From contig SFWF01000034.1 of NCBI GenBank assembly GCA_004560045.1, forward strand, positions 1 through 28,975: a DNA stretch of 28,975 bases. Reading direction: 5' to 3'. The stretch comes from a bacterium (lineage in GTDB: Bacteria > Bacillota > Clostridia > Oscillospirales > Acutalibacteraceae). The notes beneath the pieces were generated by a model. That model saw nothing but the letters and a program-made list of their open reading frames with translations, had not been told where the DNA came from and made no database searches. Below are positions 1 through 7,809 of the stretch, in pieces (positions within the stretch are counted from its first letter, which is position 1; the number at the start of each line of letters is the position of its first letter). Both the position numbers and the translations under genes were made by a program.

Positions 1-87
1 TATCCGTTTTTAATTTTCAACTTTCAATTTTAAGTTTTCAATTTTATCTGCGCCGCTTGCCTCTTCCCTCGTCCCTAACCTTTCCCA

Positions 88-138
88 TTTCCCCTTTCCC
101 CTTTCCCCTTTCCCTAATAAAACGGTAGTTTTATTATT
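88..138. repeat. Short 7-bp tandem repeat followed by a small hairpin
   Basis: Positions 88-114 are almost four head-to-tail copies of the 7-mer TTTCCCC. Directly after it, TAATAAAAC (115-123) and GTTTTATTA (128-136) form a perfect 9-bp stem with a GGTA loop. The surroundings (CCCTCGTCCCTAA at about 68-79 and CCACTGTCCACT at 140-150) are the reverse complement of words that recur near 1999-2040, 13553-13620 and 28290-28350. This is therefore part of a dispersed intergenic repeat family rather than unique sequence. No gene is seen in 1-188. Confidence 0.6.
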
Positions 139-150
139 CCACTGTCCACT

Positions 151-182
151 AAAAAATCCCCTCCGCGAGGAGGGGATTTTTT
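151..182 (-). terminator. Strong bidirectional intrinsic terminator downstream of the sugar kinase
   Basis: A perfect 14-bp stem (AAAAAATCCCCTCC and its complement) closes over a GCGA loop. The A tract on one side and T tract on the other let it work in both directions. It starts 7 nt past the kinase stop codon on the minus strand. Confidence 0.85.
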
Positions 183-188
183 GCTTTT

Positions 189-1211
189 TTATCTCTGTAC
201 TCGTCCGGAGCCGTCGCCGCCTGCAAGCTTTTCAACCTCAGAAACGCTTACGCGGTTAAAGTCGCCCTCGATAGAATGCTTAAGGGCGGATGCGGCAACC
301 GCAAACTCAACCGCACTCTGAGTATCCTTGCCCGAAAGGAGGGAGTAGATAAGTCCTGCGCCGAAGGAATCTCCGCCGCCGACACGGTCGACGATGTGAA
401 GGTGATATTCCTTGGAGAAGCAGTAGTTCTCGCCGTCGTAGAGCATAGCGGCCCAGTCGTTATCGCTGGCCGAAATGGAGGAACGGAGGGTAATTGCAAC
501 CTTTTCGAAGCCGAATTTGTCGGCGAGCTGCTTCGCAACGCTCTTGTAGCCCTCGTGGTTGAGCTTACCGCCGTAGATGTCGGTGTTTTCGGCCTCAATA
601 CCGAATACGTCCTTTGCGTCCTCCTCGTTGGAGATGCAGACGTCAACGTATTTGCAAAGCTCGGTCATAGCGGCACGAGCCTGTTCTCTTGTCCAGAGCT
701 TTCCGCGGTAGTTAAGGTCGCAGGAGATCTTAACACCCTTCTTCTTAGCGGCGATACAAGCAGCCTTGCATATCTCAACAAGGTTTTCGCCCAGCGCGGG
801 AGTGATTCCGGTGAAGTGGAACCAGTCGGCACCCTCAAAGATGTCGTCCCAGTCGAAATCCTCGGGAGAAGCGGTCTGAATTGCGGAATGTGCGCGGTCG
901 TAAATGCAGACCGAGCCACGCTGAGACGCGCCCTTTTCGAGGTAGTAGATTCCTACTCTCTCGCCGCCTCTGACGATATCGTCGGTATCAACGCCGAAAT
1001 AGCGAAGAGAATCAACAGCGGCCTGACCGATAGCGTGCTTGGGAAGCTTGGTAACGTAGGCGGCGTTCATTCCGAAGTTTGCAAGAGAAACGGCAACGTT
1101 TGCCTCACCGCCGCCAAAGGTGGCCTGCATCTGATCGTTCTGGAAGAAGCGGTAGTAGCCGTTTGGGGCAAGGCGAAGCATAATTTCGCCGAAAGTTACT
1201 ATTCTTTTCAT
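189..1211 (-). CDS. kdgK: PfkB-family carbohydrate kinase, probably 2-keto-3-deoxygluconate kinase
   Basis: A cytoplasmic ribokinase-fold sugar kinase of 340 aa, the usual length for this family. The N-terminal GEIMLRLAP and the GGGEANVAVSLANFG stretch match the substrate-side glycine motif. The C-terminal signature DRVGGGDSFGAG (residues 275-286) carries the catalytic Asp at 281 and the anion hole. The N-terminus and overall pattern resemble KDG kinases, which make 2-keto-3-deoxy-6-phosphogluconate from pectin or uronate breakdown. That substrate is an inference; fructokinase or another PfkB specificity is possible, and no KDPG aldolase gene lies beside it to settle the point. AAGAGG lies 9 nt upstream of the ATG, and a TATAAT is at 1249-1244. 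It is transcribed alone and ends at a strong terminator. Confidence 0.8.
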   Translation of the reverse strand: MKRIVTFGEIMLRLAPNGYYRFFQNDQMQATFGGGEANVAVSLANFGMNAAYVTKLPKHAIGQAAVDSLRYFGVDTDDIVRGGERVGIYYLEKGASQRGSVCIYDRAHSAIQTASPEDFDWDDIFEGADWFHFTGITPALGENLVEICKAACIAAKKKGVKISCDLNYRGKLWTREQARAAMTELCKYVDVCISNEEDAKDVFGIEAENTDIYGGKLNHEGYKSVAKQLADKFGFEKVAITLRSSISASDNDWAAMLYDGENYCFSKEYHLHIVDRVGGGDSFGAGLIYSLLSGKDTQSAVEFAVAASALKHSIEGDFNRVSVSEVEKLAGGDGSGRVQR

Positions 1212-1243
1212 AAATAAACACCTCTTGGTAAATTTCTGCCATT

Positions 1244-1249
1244 ATTATA
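1244..1249 (-). promoter_or_regulatory. -10 box of the sugar kinase promoter
   Basis: A perfect TATAAT on the minus strand sits about 33 nt upstream of the start codon. No good -35 hexamer is visible 16-18 bp further up, where the sequence is simply AT-rich, so an activator may be needed or the call may be imprecise. Confidence 0.4.
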
Positions 1250-1311
1250 CAACATATTTTTAAATTTGTATATAGCTTTTTTAAGCATTTTATATTGCAA
1301 AAATAATCATA

Positions 1312-1340
1312 TTGACTATTTTGGGGTTAGAGGTTAAAAT
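1312..1340 (+). promoter_or_regulatory. Promoter of the DUF1292 gene
   Basis: TTGACT (1312-1317) and TAAAAT (1335-1340) are 17 bp apart, which is ideal sigma-A geometry. Transcription would start near 1347, leaving a short leader with GGAGAA just before the ATG at 1371. Confidence 0.75.
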
Positions 1341-1370
1341 GTATATATATTAAATGAATGGAGAATAATT

Positions 1371-1679
1371 ATGACAGATAATAAAGAGCTTGAATATACC
1401 CCCGATATCGTAAACCTCACCGACGACGAGGGAAATGAGTATACCTTTGAGGTCCTCGACGCTATCGAGTCGGACGACGGACGCTATCTCGCAATGCTTC
1501 CCATCTACGACGACCCTCAGAAGACCCTCGATGACAGCGGAGAGCTTGTTATCGTTAAGGTCGGCGAGGAAAACGGAGAGGAATACCTCTATCCCATCGA
1601 GGACGACGACGAGTACGATTTTGTAGCCGATGCCTTTATCGAAAGACTTCAGGACCTCTACGAAATCGACGAGCAGTAG
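1371..1679 (+). CDS. DUF1292 (UPF0473) family protein
   Basis: A 102-aa, very acidic cytoplasmic protein of unknown function. The core 'IVNLTDDEGNEYTFEVLDAI' followed by 'YLAMLP' and 'EEYLYPIEDDDEYDFVADAF' is the classic DUF1292 pattern found throughout Firmicutes. There it often neighbours the Holliday-junction resolvase RuvX and DUF1292-type housekeeping genes; those neighbours are absent here. It has its own promoter and is followed directly by the 6S RNA region. The length is normal for the family. No enzymatic motif can be seen. Confidence 0.85.
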   Translation: MTDNKELEYTPDIVNLTDDEGNEYTFEVLDAIESDDGRYLAMLPIYDDPQKTLDDSGELVIVKVGEENGEEYLYPIEDDDEYDFVADAFIERLQDLYEIDEQ

Positions 1680-1722
1680 TTTAAGGAATGAGCCTAAGGC
1701 GCATATAATTTGCTTTTTGCAT

Positions 1723-1750
1723 TTTAACTGCGCCGAAGGCGGAATATAAA
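1723..1750 (+). promoter_or_regulatory. Possible promoter of the 6S RNA
   Basis: TATAAA at 1745-1750 lies about 12 nt ahead of the predicted RNA 5' end. The best -35 candidate at this spacing is the poor TTTAAC (1723-1728). A TTGCAT at 1717-1722 is too far away, at 22 bp. Read-through from the DUF1292 promoter is an alternative. Confidence 0.3.
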
Positions 1751-1755
1751 AGCAA

Positions 1756-1950
1756 CGCGCTCCTGCCCTGTTCGCGGACTGTGGCATTTATAACCCTACA
1801 ACCTTTTTATTGGGAGCTTTAATCTCGTCCGCAGGTGAGCAGGCCTCCTGCGGTTTACCGCAGACGTTGGAAGCCCGAACCGGACGGAAGCACCCACCTG
1901 CTTGATTTGCAGGTTATCTTAATGCCCGATACGGCAGGGCGGGACGCAGT
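1756..1950 (+). ncRNA. ssrS: 6S RNA (SsrS), regulator of RNA polymerase holoenzyme
   Basis: This roughly 195-nt region has no reading frame but shows the 6S plan. The ends pair (CCTGCC at 1762-1767 with GGCAGG at 1933-1938) to form the closing stem. TGTTCG follows on the 5' side and CGATAC precedes the 3' arm. A long weakly paired middle follows, including the stretch ATAACCCTACAACC. The apical arm contains GGTGAGCAGGCC and a CCTGCGG/CCGCAG hairpin. Before the 3' arm, CACCCACCTG and CAGGTTATCTTAATGCC parallel the E. coli 6S segments around CATTCACCTTG and GGGTTACAGCC. 6S RNA mimics an open promoter and sequesters housekeeping holoenzyme when nutrients run out. Exact ends are uncertain by several nucleotides. 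Confidence 0.82.
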
Positions 1951-1970
1951 TAAAAGAAAAATGCATAACG

Positions 1971-1998
1971 AAAACCCCGTCCAACGACGGGGTTTTTT
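1971..1998 (+). terminator. Intrinsic terminator of the 6S RNA
   Basis: AAAACCCCGTC pairs with GACGGGGTTTT across a CAAC loop and is followed by a run of T. It lies about 20 nt after the 6S RNA 3' arm. Confidence 0.85.
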
Positions 1999-2109
1999 CA
2001 GTGGACAGTGACCCCGGACCCTCGTCCCACTGCCCACTGCGGCCAACGGCCCATGCGCTTTTATTTTTTAAGGCGGGTAGGCGAATTTTTGGCGCTTTTC
2101 GGGTTTTGA

Positions 2110-2155
2110 CTTAATTTTATTAAGCAAAACGGCAAGTTTACCTTATTTTATTAGG
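2110..2155. promoter_or_regulatory. Pair of AT-rich palindromes upstream of glnN
   Basis: CTTAATTTTATTAAG (2110-2124) is a perfect palindrome with a TTT centre. CCTTATTTTATTAGG (2141-2155) is a near-copy. Their centres are 31 bp apart, about three helical turns, and they end 11 bp before the glnN -35 box. This spacing suits a pair of protein-binding sites on one DNA face. No match to a GlnR box is visible, so the binding factor is unknown. Confidence 0.4.
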
Positions 2156-2165
2156 TCGGAATTGC

Positions 2166-2194
2166 TTGAAGAAAGCAAAGTTTTATGTTAGAAT
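2166..2194 (+). promoter_or_regulatory. Promoter of glnN
   Basis: TTGAAG (2166-2171) and TAGAAT (2189-2194) are separated by exactly 17 bp. The start would be near 2201, giving a leader of about 47 nt with AAGGAG six bases before the ATG. Confidence 0.7.
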
Positions 2195-2247
2195 AATAAA
2201 ACATCAGTAATTTCTGTAGTCCCTACATTATAAATAAGGAGTTTTTT

Positions 2248-4341
2248 ATGAGACCTGTAACACAGTATTTTGGCGAAAACGTCTTTAACGAGCGGGTTAT
2301 GAAATCCCGTCTTCCCATGGAGACCTTTAAGCTGGTACAGCTCGCTATACATAATAATAAGCGACTCGATTCCGAAACCGCCGCTATCGTTGCCAACGCA
2401 ATGAAGGACTGGGCAATAGAGAAGGGCGCCACCCATTACACCCACTGGTTTCAGCCTATGACCGGTATCACCGCCGAAAAGCACGACAGCTTTATAAGCC
2501 CAACCGCCGGCGGCAAGGTTATTATGGAGTTTTCGGGCAAGGAGCTTATTCAGGGCGAGACCGACGCCTCCTCCTTCCCCTCGGGCGGCCTTCGCGCCAC
2601 CTTTGAGGCCAGAGGCTACACCGCCTGGGACCCCACCTCCTTCGCCTTTATTAAAAGCGGAGTTCTCTGTATCCCTACCGCCTTCTGCTCCTACGGAGGA
2701 GAAGCCCTCGACAAAAAGACCCCCCTGCTCCGCAGTATGGAGGCCATCAATAAGCAGGCCCTTCGCGTGCTGAAGCTCTTCGGAAACGAGGATGTAACCG
2801 CCGTTAAGACCACAGTCGGTCCCGAGCAGGAATACTTCCTTGTAGATAAGGAGACCTACCTTGCCCGTAAGGATCTTTTATACACCGGACGAACCCTTTA
2901 CGGCGCAATGCCGCCAAAGGGTCAGGAGCTGGACGATCACTATTTCGGAACCATAAAGACCCGCGTTAAAAACTTTATGACCGAGGTCGACGAGGAGCTC
3001 TGGAAGCTTGGCGTTCTTTCCAAGACCGAGCATAACGAGGCCGCCCCTGCACAGCACGAGCTGGCCCCCATATTTGCCACCACCAACATCGCCGTCGACC
3101 ATAACCAGATCACGATGGAGGTCCTTCAGAGAGTCGCAAAGAAGCACGATCTTATCTGCCTGCTCCACGAAAAGCCCTTCGAGGGTGTAAACGGCTCGGG
3201 CAAGCATAACAACTGGTCGATTTCTACAAACACCGGCGTAAACCTTTTAAATCCCGGCGAGACCCCCTATGAAAACGCGCAGTTCTTACTTTTCCTCTGC
3301 GCCGTTATCGAAGCGGTGGACGAGTATCAGGATCTGCTTAGAATTTCGGTCGCCACCGCAGGAAACGACCGCCGTCTCGGCGCCCTTGAGGCTCCTCCTG
3401 CCATCGTTTCCATGTTCTTAGGGGACGAGCTTGAGGGAATTCTCGACTGTATTGAATCCGACCGACCCTACGGCGCAAAGGCCAAGGAAAACCTTAAGGT
3501 CGGCGTTCACGTGCTTCCCAAATTCCCGAAGGACACCACCGACCGAAACCGTACCGCACCCTTCGCCTTTACGGGTAACAAGTTCGAATTCCGTATGCTG
3601 GGCTCCTCCGACTCGGTAGCCGAGCCCAACGTCGTTCTTAATACCGCCGCCGCAGACGCACTTTGCCGCTTCGCCGACGAGCTTGAGTCCGCGGAGGACT
3701 TCGAAACCGCCCTTCACGACCTTATTCAGAGCACCATAAGAAAGCACAAGAAGATCATCTGGGGCGGCAACTGCTACGACGAGGGTTGGGTCAAGGAGGC
3801 CGAAAAGAGAGGCCTTTTAAATCTTAAGACCACCCCCGACTGCTTACCCCTGCTTCTGGCTCCCAAAAACGTTGAGCTTTTCGCAAGGCATAAGGTCTAT
3901 ACCGAGACCGAGCTTAAGTCCCGACTTGAGATAATGCTCGAAAACTACTGTAAAATAGTAAATATCGAGGCTCTTACCATGATAGATATGGCGAGAAAGG
4001 ACATTCTCCCCGCAGTCAGCGACTATATTACCACCCTTTCGGACGCGGTAGCCGCAGGAAATGCCCTGGAGCTTGATATGAGGGACAGCTTCGAGTTTAA
4101 AACCGCAAGAGAGCTCGCTTCCCTTAAGGCCGAAGCCTTTAAGAGCCTTACCGCCCTCGAAAAGGCCACCCGGGAGGCCGCCTCAATTACCGCCTACGCC
4201 GACCGCTCCGTATACTATAAGGAAAACGTCCTTACGGTTATGGAGGAGCTTCGCGCTTCGGTAGACAGGATGGAGACCCTTACCGCCGCCGATTTCTGGC
4301 CGATGCCCACCTACGGAGACCTGCTTTTCGGGGTTATGTAG
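2248..4341 (+). CDS. glnN: Glutamine synthetase type III
   Basis: ATP-dependent ligation of ammonium to glutamate in the cytoplasm, the main route of ammonium assimilation. At 697 aa it has the long GSIII form rather than the roughly 450-aa GSI form. The N-terminal GSIII domain runs from the start to about residue 180. The catalytic domain has GPEQEYFLVD (metal-binding Glu residues), the NEAAPAQHELAPIFATTNIA stretch, HEKPFEGVNGSGKHNNWS (ATP and glutamate site) and the ENYCKIVNIEALTM C-terminal helix. AAGGAG six bases upstream supports the ATG. It is monocistronic and lies ahead of an amino-acid transporter operon, so the region as a whole serves nitrogen acquisition. No regulatory protein gene is adjacent. 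Confidence 0.97.
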   Translation: MRPVTQYFGENVFNERVMKSRLPMETFKLVQLAIHNNKRLDSETAAIVANAMKDWAIEKGATHYTHWFQPMTGITAEKHDSFISPTAGGKVIMEFSGKELIQGETDASSFPSGGLRATFEARGYTAWDPTSFAFIKSGVLCIPTAFCSYGGEALDKKTPLLRSMEAINKQALRVLKLFGNEDVTAVKTTVGPEQEYFLVDKETYLARKDLLYTGRTLYGAMPPKGQELDDHYFGTIKTRVKNFMTEVDEELWKLGVLSKTEHNEAAPAQHELAPIFATTNIAVDHNQITMEVLQRVAKKHDLICLLHEKPFEGVNGSGKHNNWSISTNTGVNLLNPGETPYENAQFLLFLCAVIEAVDEYQDLLRISVATAGNDRRLGALEAPPAIVSMFLGDELEGILDCIESDRPYGAKAKENLKVGVHVLPKFPKDTTDRNRTAPFAFTGNKFEFRMLGSSDSVAEPNVVLNTAAADALCRFADELESAEDFETALHDLIQSTIRKHKKIIWGGNCYDEGWVKEAEKRGLLNLKTTPDCLPLLLAPKNVELFARHKVYTETELKSRLEIMLENYCKIVNIEALTMIDMARKDILPAVSDYITTLSDAVAAGNALELDMRDSFEFKTARELASLKAEAFKSLTALEKATREAASITAYADRSVYYKENVLTVMEELRASVDRMETLTAADFWPMPTYGDLLFGVM

Positions 4342-4405
4342 AGGTTTTTGACAGGTTTGTCATAAAAGCGTCGAAATCTCGCCGTTTTTTCGTGAATATT
4401 GACAA

Positions 4406-4434
4406 CTGACAAAATAACTTTAGTGTGCTAAAAT
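4406..4434 (+). promoter_or_regulatory. Extended -10 promoter of the liv operon
   Basis: CTGACA (4406-4411), a 17-bp spacer, then TGCTAAAAT with the TG extension at 4426-4427 and the -10 hexamer at 4429-4434. TTGACA at 4399-4404 is a better hexamer but its 24-bp spacing is wrong. The leader that follows can fold ATACA (about 4441) on TGTAT (about 4464) with an inner CCC/GGG pairing, a 5'-end hairpin that may stabilise the message. A small TGACA/TGTCA hairpin at 4349-4362 separates glnN from this promoter. Confidence 0.6.
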
Positions 4435-4496
4435 AATGACATACAAATCCCTTAAATCGGGGATGTATATCAAACCAAAAAAGAGGAGATTTTATT

Positions 4497-5699
4497 ATGA
4501 AATCAGTATTCAAAAAAGCTCTTGCCCTCTTCTGCGCGGTATGCTTAATTCTTACCTTCGCAGCTTGTGGCGGCAAAGGCGACAAGACCGGTGCTAAGAA
4601 CGACGGCTACACCGCCAACAACACCACCTTCAAGATCGGTGTGTCCGGTCCTCTTACCGGCGGCGCTGCAGTTTACGGCGTAGCTGTTAAGAACTCTGCT
4701 CAGATGGCTATCGACGAGATCAACGCTGCAGGCGGTCTCGACGGCGTTAAGTTCGAGCTTCTCGCTTACGACGACGTTCACGACACTACCAAGGTTGAAG
4801 CTAACTACGCTGCTATGTATGAAGCAGGTATGCAGCTTTCTCTCGGTTGTGTAACCTCCAACCCCTGCCTCGAGTTCAGCGCCTTCGCCGCTGACGACAA
4901 CGTATTCTTCCTTACCCCCTCTGCTTCCAACGATGACGTTCCCGCTGAGGACAACGCTTATCAGATGTGCTTCGCAGACGGTAACCAGGGTAAGGTAGCT
5001 GCCGACTTCGTTAACGGCCTCGGCCTCGACAAGATCGGTATCTTCTACAAGTCCGACGACTCTTACTCCAAGGGTATCTACGATCAGTTCAAGGCTAACA
5101 TCAACAAGGGTATCGAGACCGTTGAGGCTTCCTTCACCGATGCTAACGCTACCGACTTCACTCAGCAGATCTCTACCCTTAAGGGCTGCTCCTTCATCTT
5201 TATGCCCATCTACTACGATCCCGCTGCTCTCTTCATGATGCAGGCTAAGGACGACGTTGCCGCAAACGCTACCTACTACGGCTGCGACGGCTTCGACGGA
5301 ATCGAATCCGCTAAAGGCTTCGACATCAACTCCATCCCCCAGGAAGTTACCATGCTTTCTCACTTCAACTCCAAGGCTACCGACGGTGCTGCCGCCGACT
5401 TCGTTAAGAAGTACACCGAGAAGTTCGGCAAGGAGACCCTTAACCAGTTCGGCGCTTCTGCTTACGACTGCGTTTACGCTCTCTTCAACGCTATGAAGGC
5501 CGCTAAGGACGCAGGCGAAGAGATCGACGTTACCATCTCCGCTTCCGACCTCTGCGAGATCCTTAAGGATCAGTTCCAGGGTGGATTCTCCTACTCCGGC
5601 GTTACCGGTACCAACATTACCTGGGATGAGACCGGCTACGTTTCCAAGGAAGCCGTTAAATACGTAATCAAGGCTGCCAACGCTGCTGACGAGAAATAA
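4497..5699 (+). CDS. livJ: Branched-chain amino-acid ABC transporter, substrate-binding lipoprotein
   Basis: The extracellular binding protein that delivers leucine, isoleucine or valine (or a related amino acid) to the LivHM permease. Residues 1-24 are a lipoprotein signal ending in the lipobox TFAAC, with Cys24 the lipidation site. The mature part is a type 1 periplasmic-binding fold: FKIGVSGPLTGGAAVYG near the N-terminus, AQMAIDEINAAGG, the domain-crossover region, and NQFGASAYDCVYAL near the end. The length (400 aa) is typical. AGAGGAG lies 8 nt before the ATG. Its codon use differs from its neighbours, with many GCT, GTT and TTC codons where neighbours use GCC, which points to very high expression. 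The exact ligand cannot be read from sequence. Confidence 0.93.
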   Translation: MKSVFKKALALFCAVCLILTFAACGGKGDKTGAKNDGYTANNTTFKIGVSGPLTGGAAVYGVAVKNSAQMAIDEINAAGGLDGVKFELLAYDDVHDTTKVEANYAAMYEAGMQLSLGCVTSNPCLEFSAFAADDNVFFLTPSASNDDVPAEDNAYQMCFADGNQGKVAADFVNGLGLDKIGIFYKSDDSYSKGIYDQFKANINKGIETVEASFTDANATDFTQQISTLKGCSFIFMPIYYDPAALFMMQAKDDVAANATYYGCDGFDGIESAKGFDINSIPQEVTMLSHFNSKATDGAAADFVKKYTEKFGKETLNQFGASAYDCVYALFNAMKAAKDAGEEIDVTISASDLCEILKDQFQGGFSYSGVTGTNITWDETGYVSKEAVKYVIKAANAADEK

Positions 5700-5725
5700 T
5701 TTCTCATATATTTTATAAAAACGGG

Positions 5726-5755
5726 TTTGCCGGCGCAGATTTTCTGCACCGGCAA
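5726..5755 (+). terminator. Attenuator-like hairpin between livJ and livH
   Basis: TTTGCCGG and GCAGA pair with TCTGC and CCGGCAAA, with one unpaired base on each side and a short T-rich loop. The following T stretch is weak, so termination is probably partial. Such hairpins let the binding protein be made in excess over the membrane and ATPase subunits. Confidence 0.65.
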
Positions 5756-5788
5756 ATTTGTCAATTTTAAAGATATAGGATTTTTCTT

Positions 5789-6664
5789 ATGGAACAAATT
5801 ATAACCACACTTATAAACGGCCTTTCGGCCGGTGGTACCTACGCTATGATAGCTTTAGGCTATACGATGGTTTACGGTATCGCAAAAATGCTTAACTTCG
5901 CCCACGGCGACGTTATCATGGTGGGCGCTTATACTATCTTTATTTTCTTCACGATGCTCGGAAATCCGCTTATAGGTCTTCTTATAGCGGTAGTTCTTTG
6001 TATGCTTCTCGGAATTACCATCGAGCGCCTCGCATACAGACCTCTCCGCGGCGCTTCTCCGTTGGCGGTTCTTATTACGGCCATCGGCGTCAGCTACCTG
6101 CTTCAGGCCCTTGCACAGATCGTGTTCGGCGCCGATATCAAGCGTCCCGTCTTCTTCGATTTCGGAAAAATTTCCGTTTTCGGCCTTTCTATCGCAGTTT
6201 CTACCCTTATTACCCTTATCGCTTCGGCAATTATCATGGTCGTGCTCAGCCTCTTCGTTAAGTACACCCGTACCGGCCGCGCAATGATCGCCGTCTCTGA
6301 GGACAGAGGCGCCGCCGAGCTTATGGGAATAAGCGTTAATAAAATTATCGTTATAACCTTTGCTATCGGCTCGGCACTTGCCGCGGTGGCAGGCTTCTTT
6401 ATGATCTGGAAGGCTCCCTCGGTTTCTCCTACCCTCGGCGCTCTCCCCGGAATAAAGGCCTTTGCCGCTGCCGTTATCGGCGGAATCGGTTCCCTTCCCG
6501 GCGCAATGCTGGGCGGTATTCTTATGGGTATCGTCGAGGCCTTCTCCAACAGCTTCGAATTTACCGCCCCCTACACCGACGCAATCGTTTTCGCGGTACT
6601 TATTCTCATACTCCTCGTCAGGCCTTCGGGACTGCTTGGTAAGAAAAGGAGGGAGAAGGTATAA
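5789..6664 (+). CDS. livH: Branched-chain amino-acid ABC transporter permease LivH
   Basis: One of the two membrane subunits that form the translocation pore. It has 291 aa with about eight hydrophobic segments. Its N-terminus (LINGLSAGGTYAMIALGYTMVYGIAKMLNFAHGD) is a LivH hallmark, and the coupling-helix region 'AVSEDRGAAELMGISVNKI' precedes the late helices and the GGIGSLPGAMLGGILMG motif. AGGA lies upstream of the ATG. Its stop overlaps the first base of the livM start (TAATG), so the two are translationally coupled. Confidence 0.95.
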   Translation: MEQIITTLINGLSAGGTYAMIALGYTMVYGIAKMLNFAHGDVIMVGAYTIFIFFTMLGNPLIGLLIAVVLCMLLGITIERLAYRPLRGASPLAVLITAIGVSYLLQALAQIVFGADIKRPVFFDFGKISVFGLSIAVSTLITLIASAIIMVVLSLFVKYTRTGRAMIAVSEDRGAAELMGISVNKIIVITFAIGSALAAVAGFFMIWKAPSVSPTLGALPGIKAFAAAVIGGIGSLPGAMLGGILMGIVEAFSNSFEFTAPYTDAIVFAVLILILLVRPSGLLGKKRREKV

Positions 6665-7809
6665 TGAAGGCTCTAATGAACATCAAGTGGAAGCACTACA
6701 TAAACTACATCGTAGTCGGCGCTTTCACCATCTACCTCGCATATATGGCTTTTGCCGGAGATATGCCCCGCTCCCAGACCACCCTTTACACCGATATCGG
6801 CGTTACCATAATCCTCGCCGTATCCCTCAGTATGGTCGTTGGCTTCCTCGGTGAGCTTTCCCTCGGTCACGCAGGCTTTATGTGTGTCGGCGCCTACGTC
6901 GGCGGTAAGCTTGCGGCGATGTTTACCGAGATGTTTACAGGTCTGAACGAATATATCGTCTTCGTTATCGCCCTTGCGGTCGGCGGTCTTGCCGCAATGC
7001 TCTGCGGCTTTATAATCGGCCTGCCTGCCCTTCGTCTCCGCGGAGACTATCTTGCAATCGTTACCCTCGCCTTCGGTGAGATCGTTCGTATCATATTCCT
7101 TAACTCGGGCGGAGTTTTCGGAGATCAGTCGGGAATGAAGACCCCCCGTCTCGACCGTCAGATCCTTCCCTTCATCTCCTTCATCCTCGTTCTCGTAACC
7201 CTCTTCGTTACTCAGAACATAATCCGCTCCAAGCACGGACGCGCAATTACCGCCATCCGCGACAGCGAGATCGCCGCTAAGGCCACCGGTATCAATGTTA
7301 CCAAGTATAAGCTTATGGTTTTCGCCATTGCCGCCCTCTTCGCAGGTATCGCAGGCGTACTTTCGAGCTATACCGAAAACAAGATTCAGGCCGCTACCTA
7401 CGACTATAACTACTCTATCGAGATACTCGTTATCGTCGTTCTCGGCGGTATGGGAAGCATCAACGGCGCTATCGTTGCTTCGGTTCTCATAACCTATATC
7501 AACAATGTGCTTCAGACTCAGCTTCAGGGTAATATGGCGGTTCTCAAAAACCTTATTTACGCTATCGTTCTTATCGTCATCGTTATCTACAACAACGCAC
7601 CTGCCCTCAAGGGCTTCAGAGAGACCTACAATATTAAAAATCTCTTCTCTAAAATATTTGCGAAAAAGCAAGATCCCTCTAAGGTGCACGACGACGAGGC
7701 TAAATGGGACCGCGTTCCCACCAAGATCGAGATCGACGAGGTTCTCTCGGTCGATATTCAGCCCGGCTCTCCCTACATCCCCGACAAGTCTGAAAAGGAG
7801 GATAAATAA
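6664..7809 (+). CDS. livM: Branched-chain amino-acid ABC transporter permease LivM
   Basis: The second pore subunit, 381 aa with about ten hydrophobic segments. It shows VVGFLGELSLGHAGFMCVGAY, the long conserved stretch starting GLPALRLRGDYLAIVTLAFG, and the coupling motif AIRDSEIAAKATGINVTKYK. GGMGSINGAIVAS is the counterpart of the LivH glycine motif. A hydrophilic tail of about 60 residues (from residue 320, rich in Lys, Asp and Glu) extends past the last helix, somewhat longer than in E. coli LivM, and probably lies in the cytoplasm. GGAGG precedes the start inside livH, and the stop overlaps the livG ATG by one base. Confidence 0.95.
   Translation: MKALMNIKWKHYINYIVVGAFTIYLAYMAFAGDMPRSQTTLYTDIGVTIILAVSLSMVVGFLGELSLGHAGFMCVGAYVGGKLAAMFTEMFTGLNEYIVFVIALAVGGLAAMLCGFIIGLPALRLRGDYLAIVTLAFGEIVRIIFLNSGGVFGDQSGMKTPRLDRQILPFISFILVLVTLFVTQNIIRSKHGRAITAIRDSEIAAKATGINVTKYKLMVFAIAALFAGIAGVLSSYTENKIQAATYDYNYSIEILVIVVLGGMGSINGAIVASVLITYINNVLQTQLQGNMAVLKNLIYAIVLIVIVIYNNAPALKGFRETYNIKNLFSKIFAKKQDPSKVHDDEAKWDRVPTKIEIDEVLSVDIQPGSPYIPDKSEKEDK

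Noticed and set aside
88..114. CRISPR-like array
   Set aside because: The unit is 7 bp with no spacers; it is a simple tandem repeat.
276..1217. 313-aa open frame opposite the sugar kinase
   Set aside because: Antisense shadow of a well-supported PfkB kinase, with no motifs.
2125..2247. Glutamine riboswitch in the glnN leader
   Set aside because: The leader after the promoter is only about 47 nt and shows no conserved riboswitch core.
6673..7689. 338-aa minus-strand frame opposite livM
   Set aside because: Hydrophilic mirror of a membrane protein, with no start signal and full overlap with livM.
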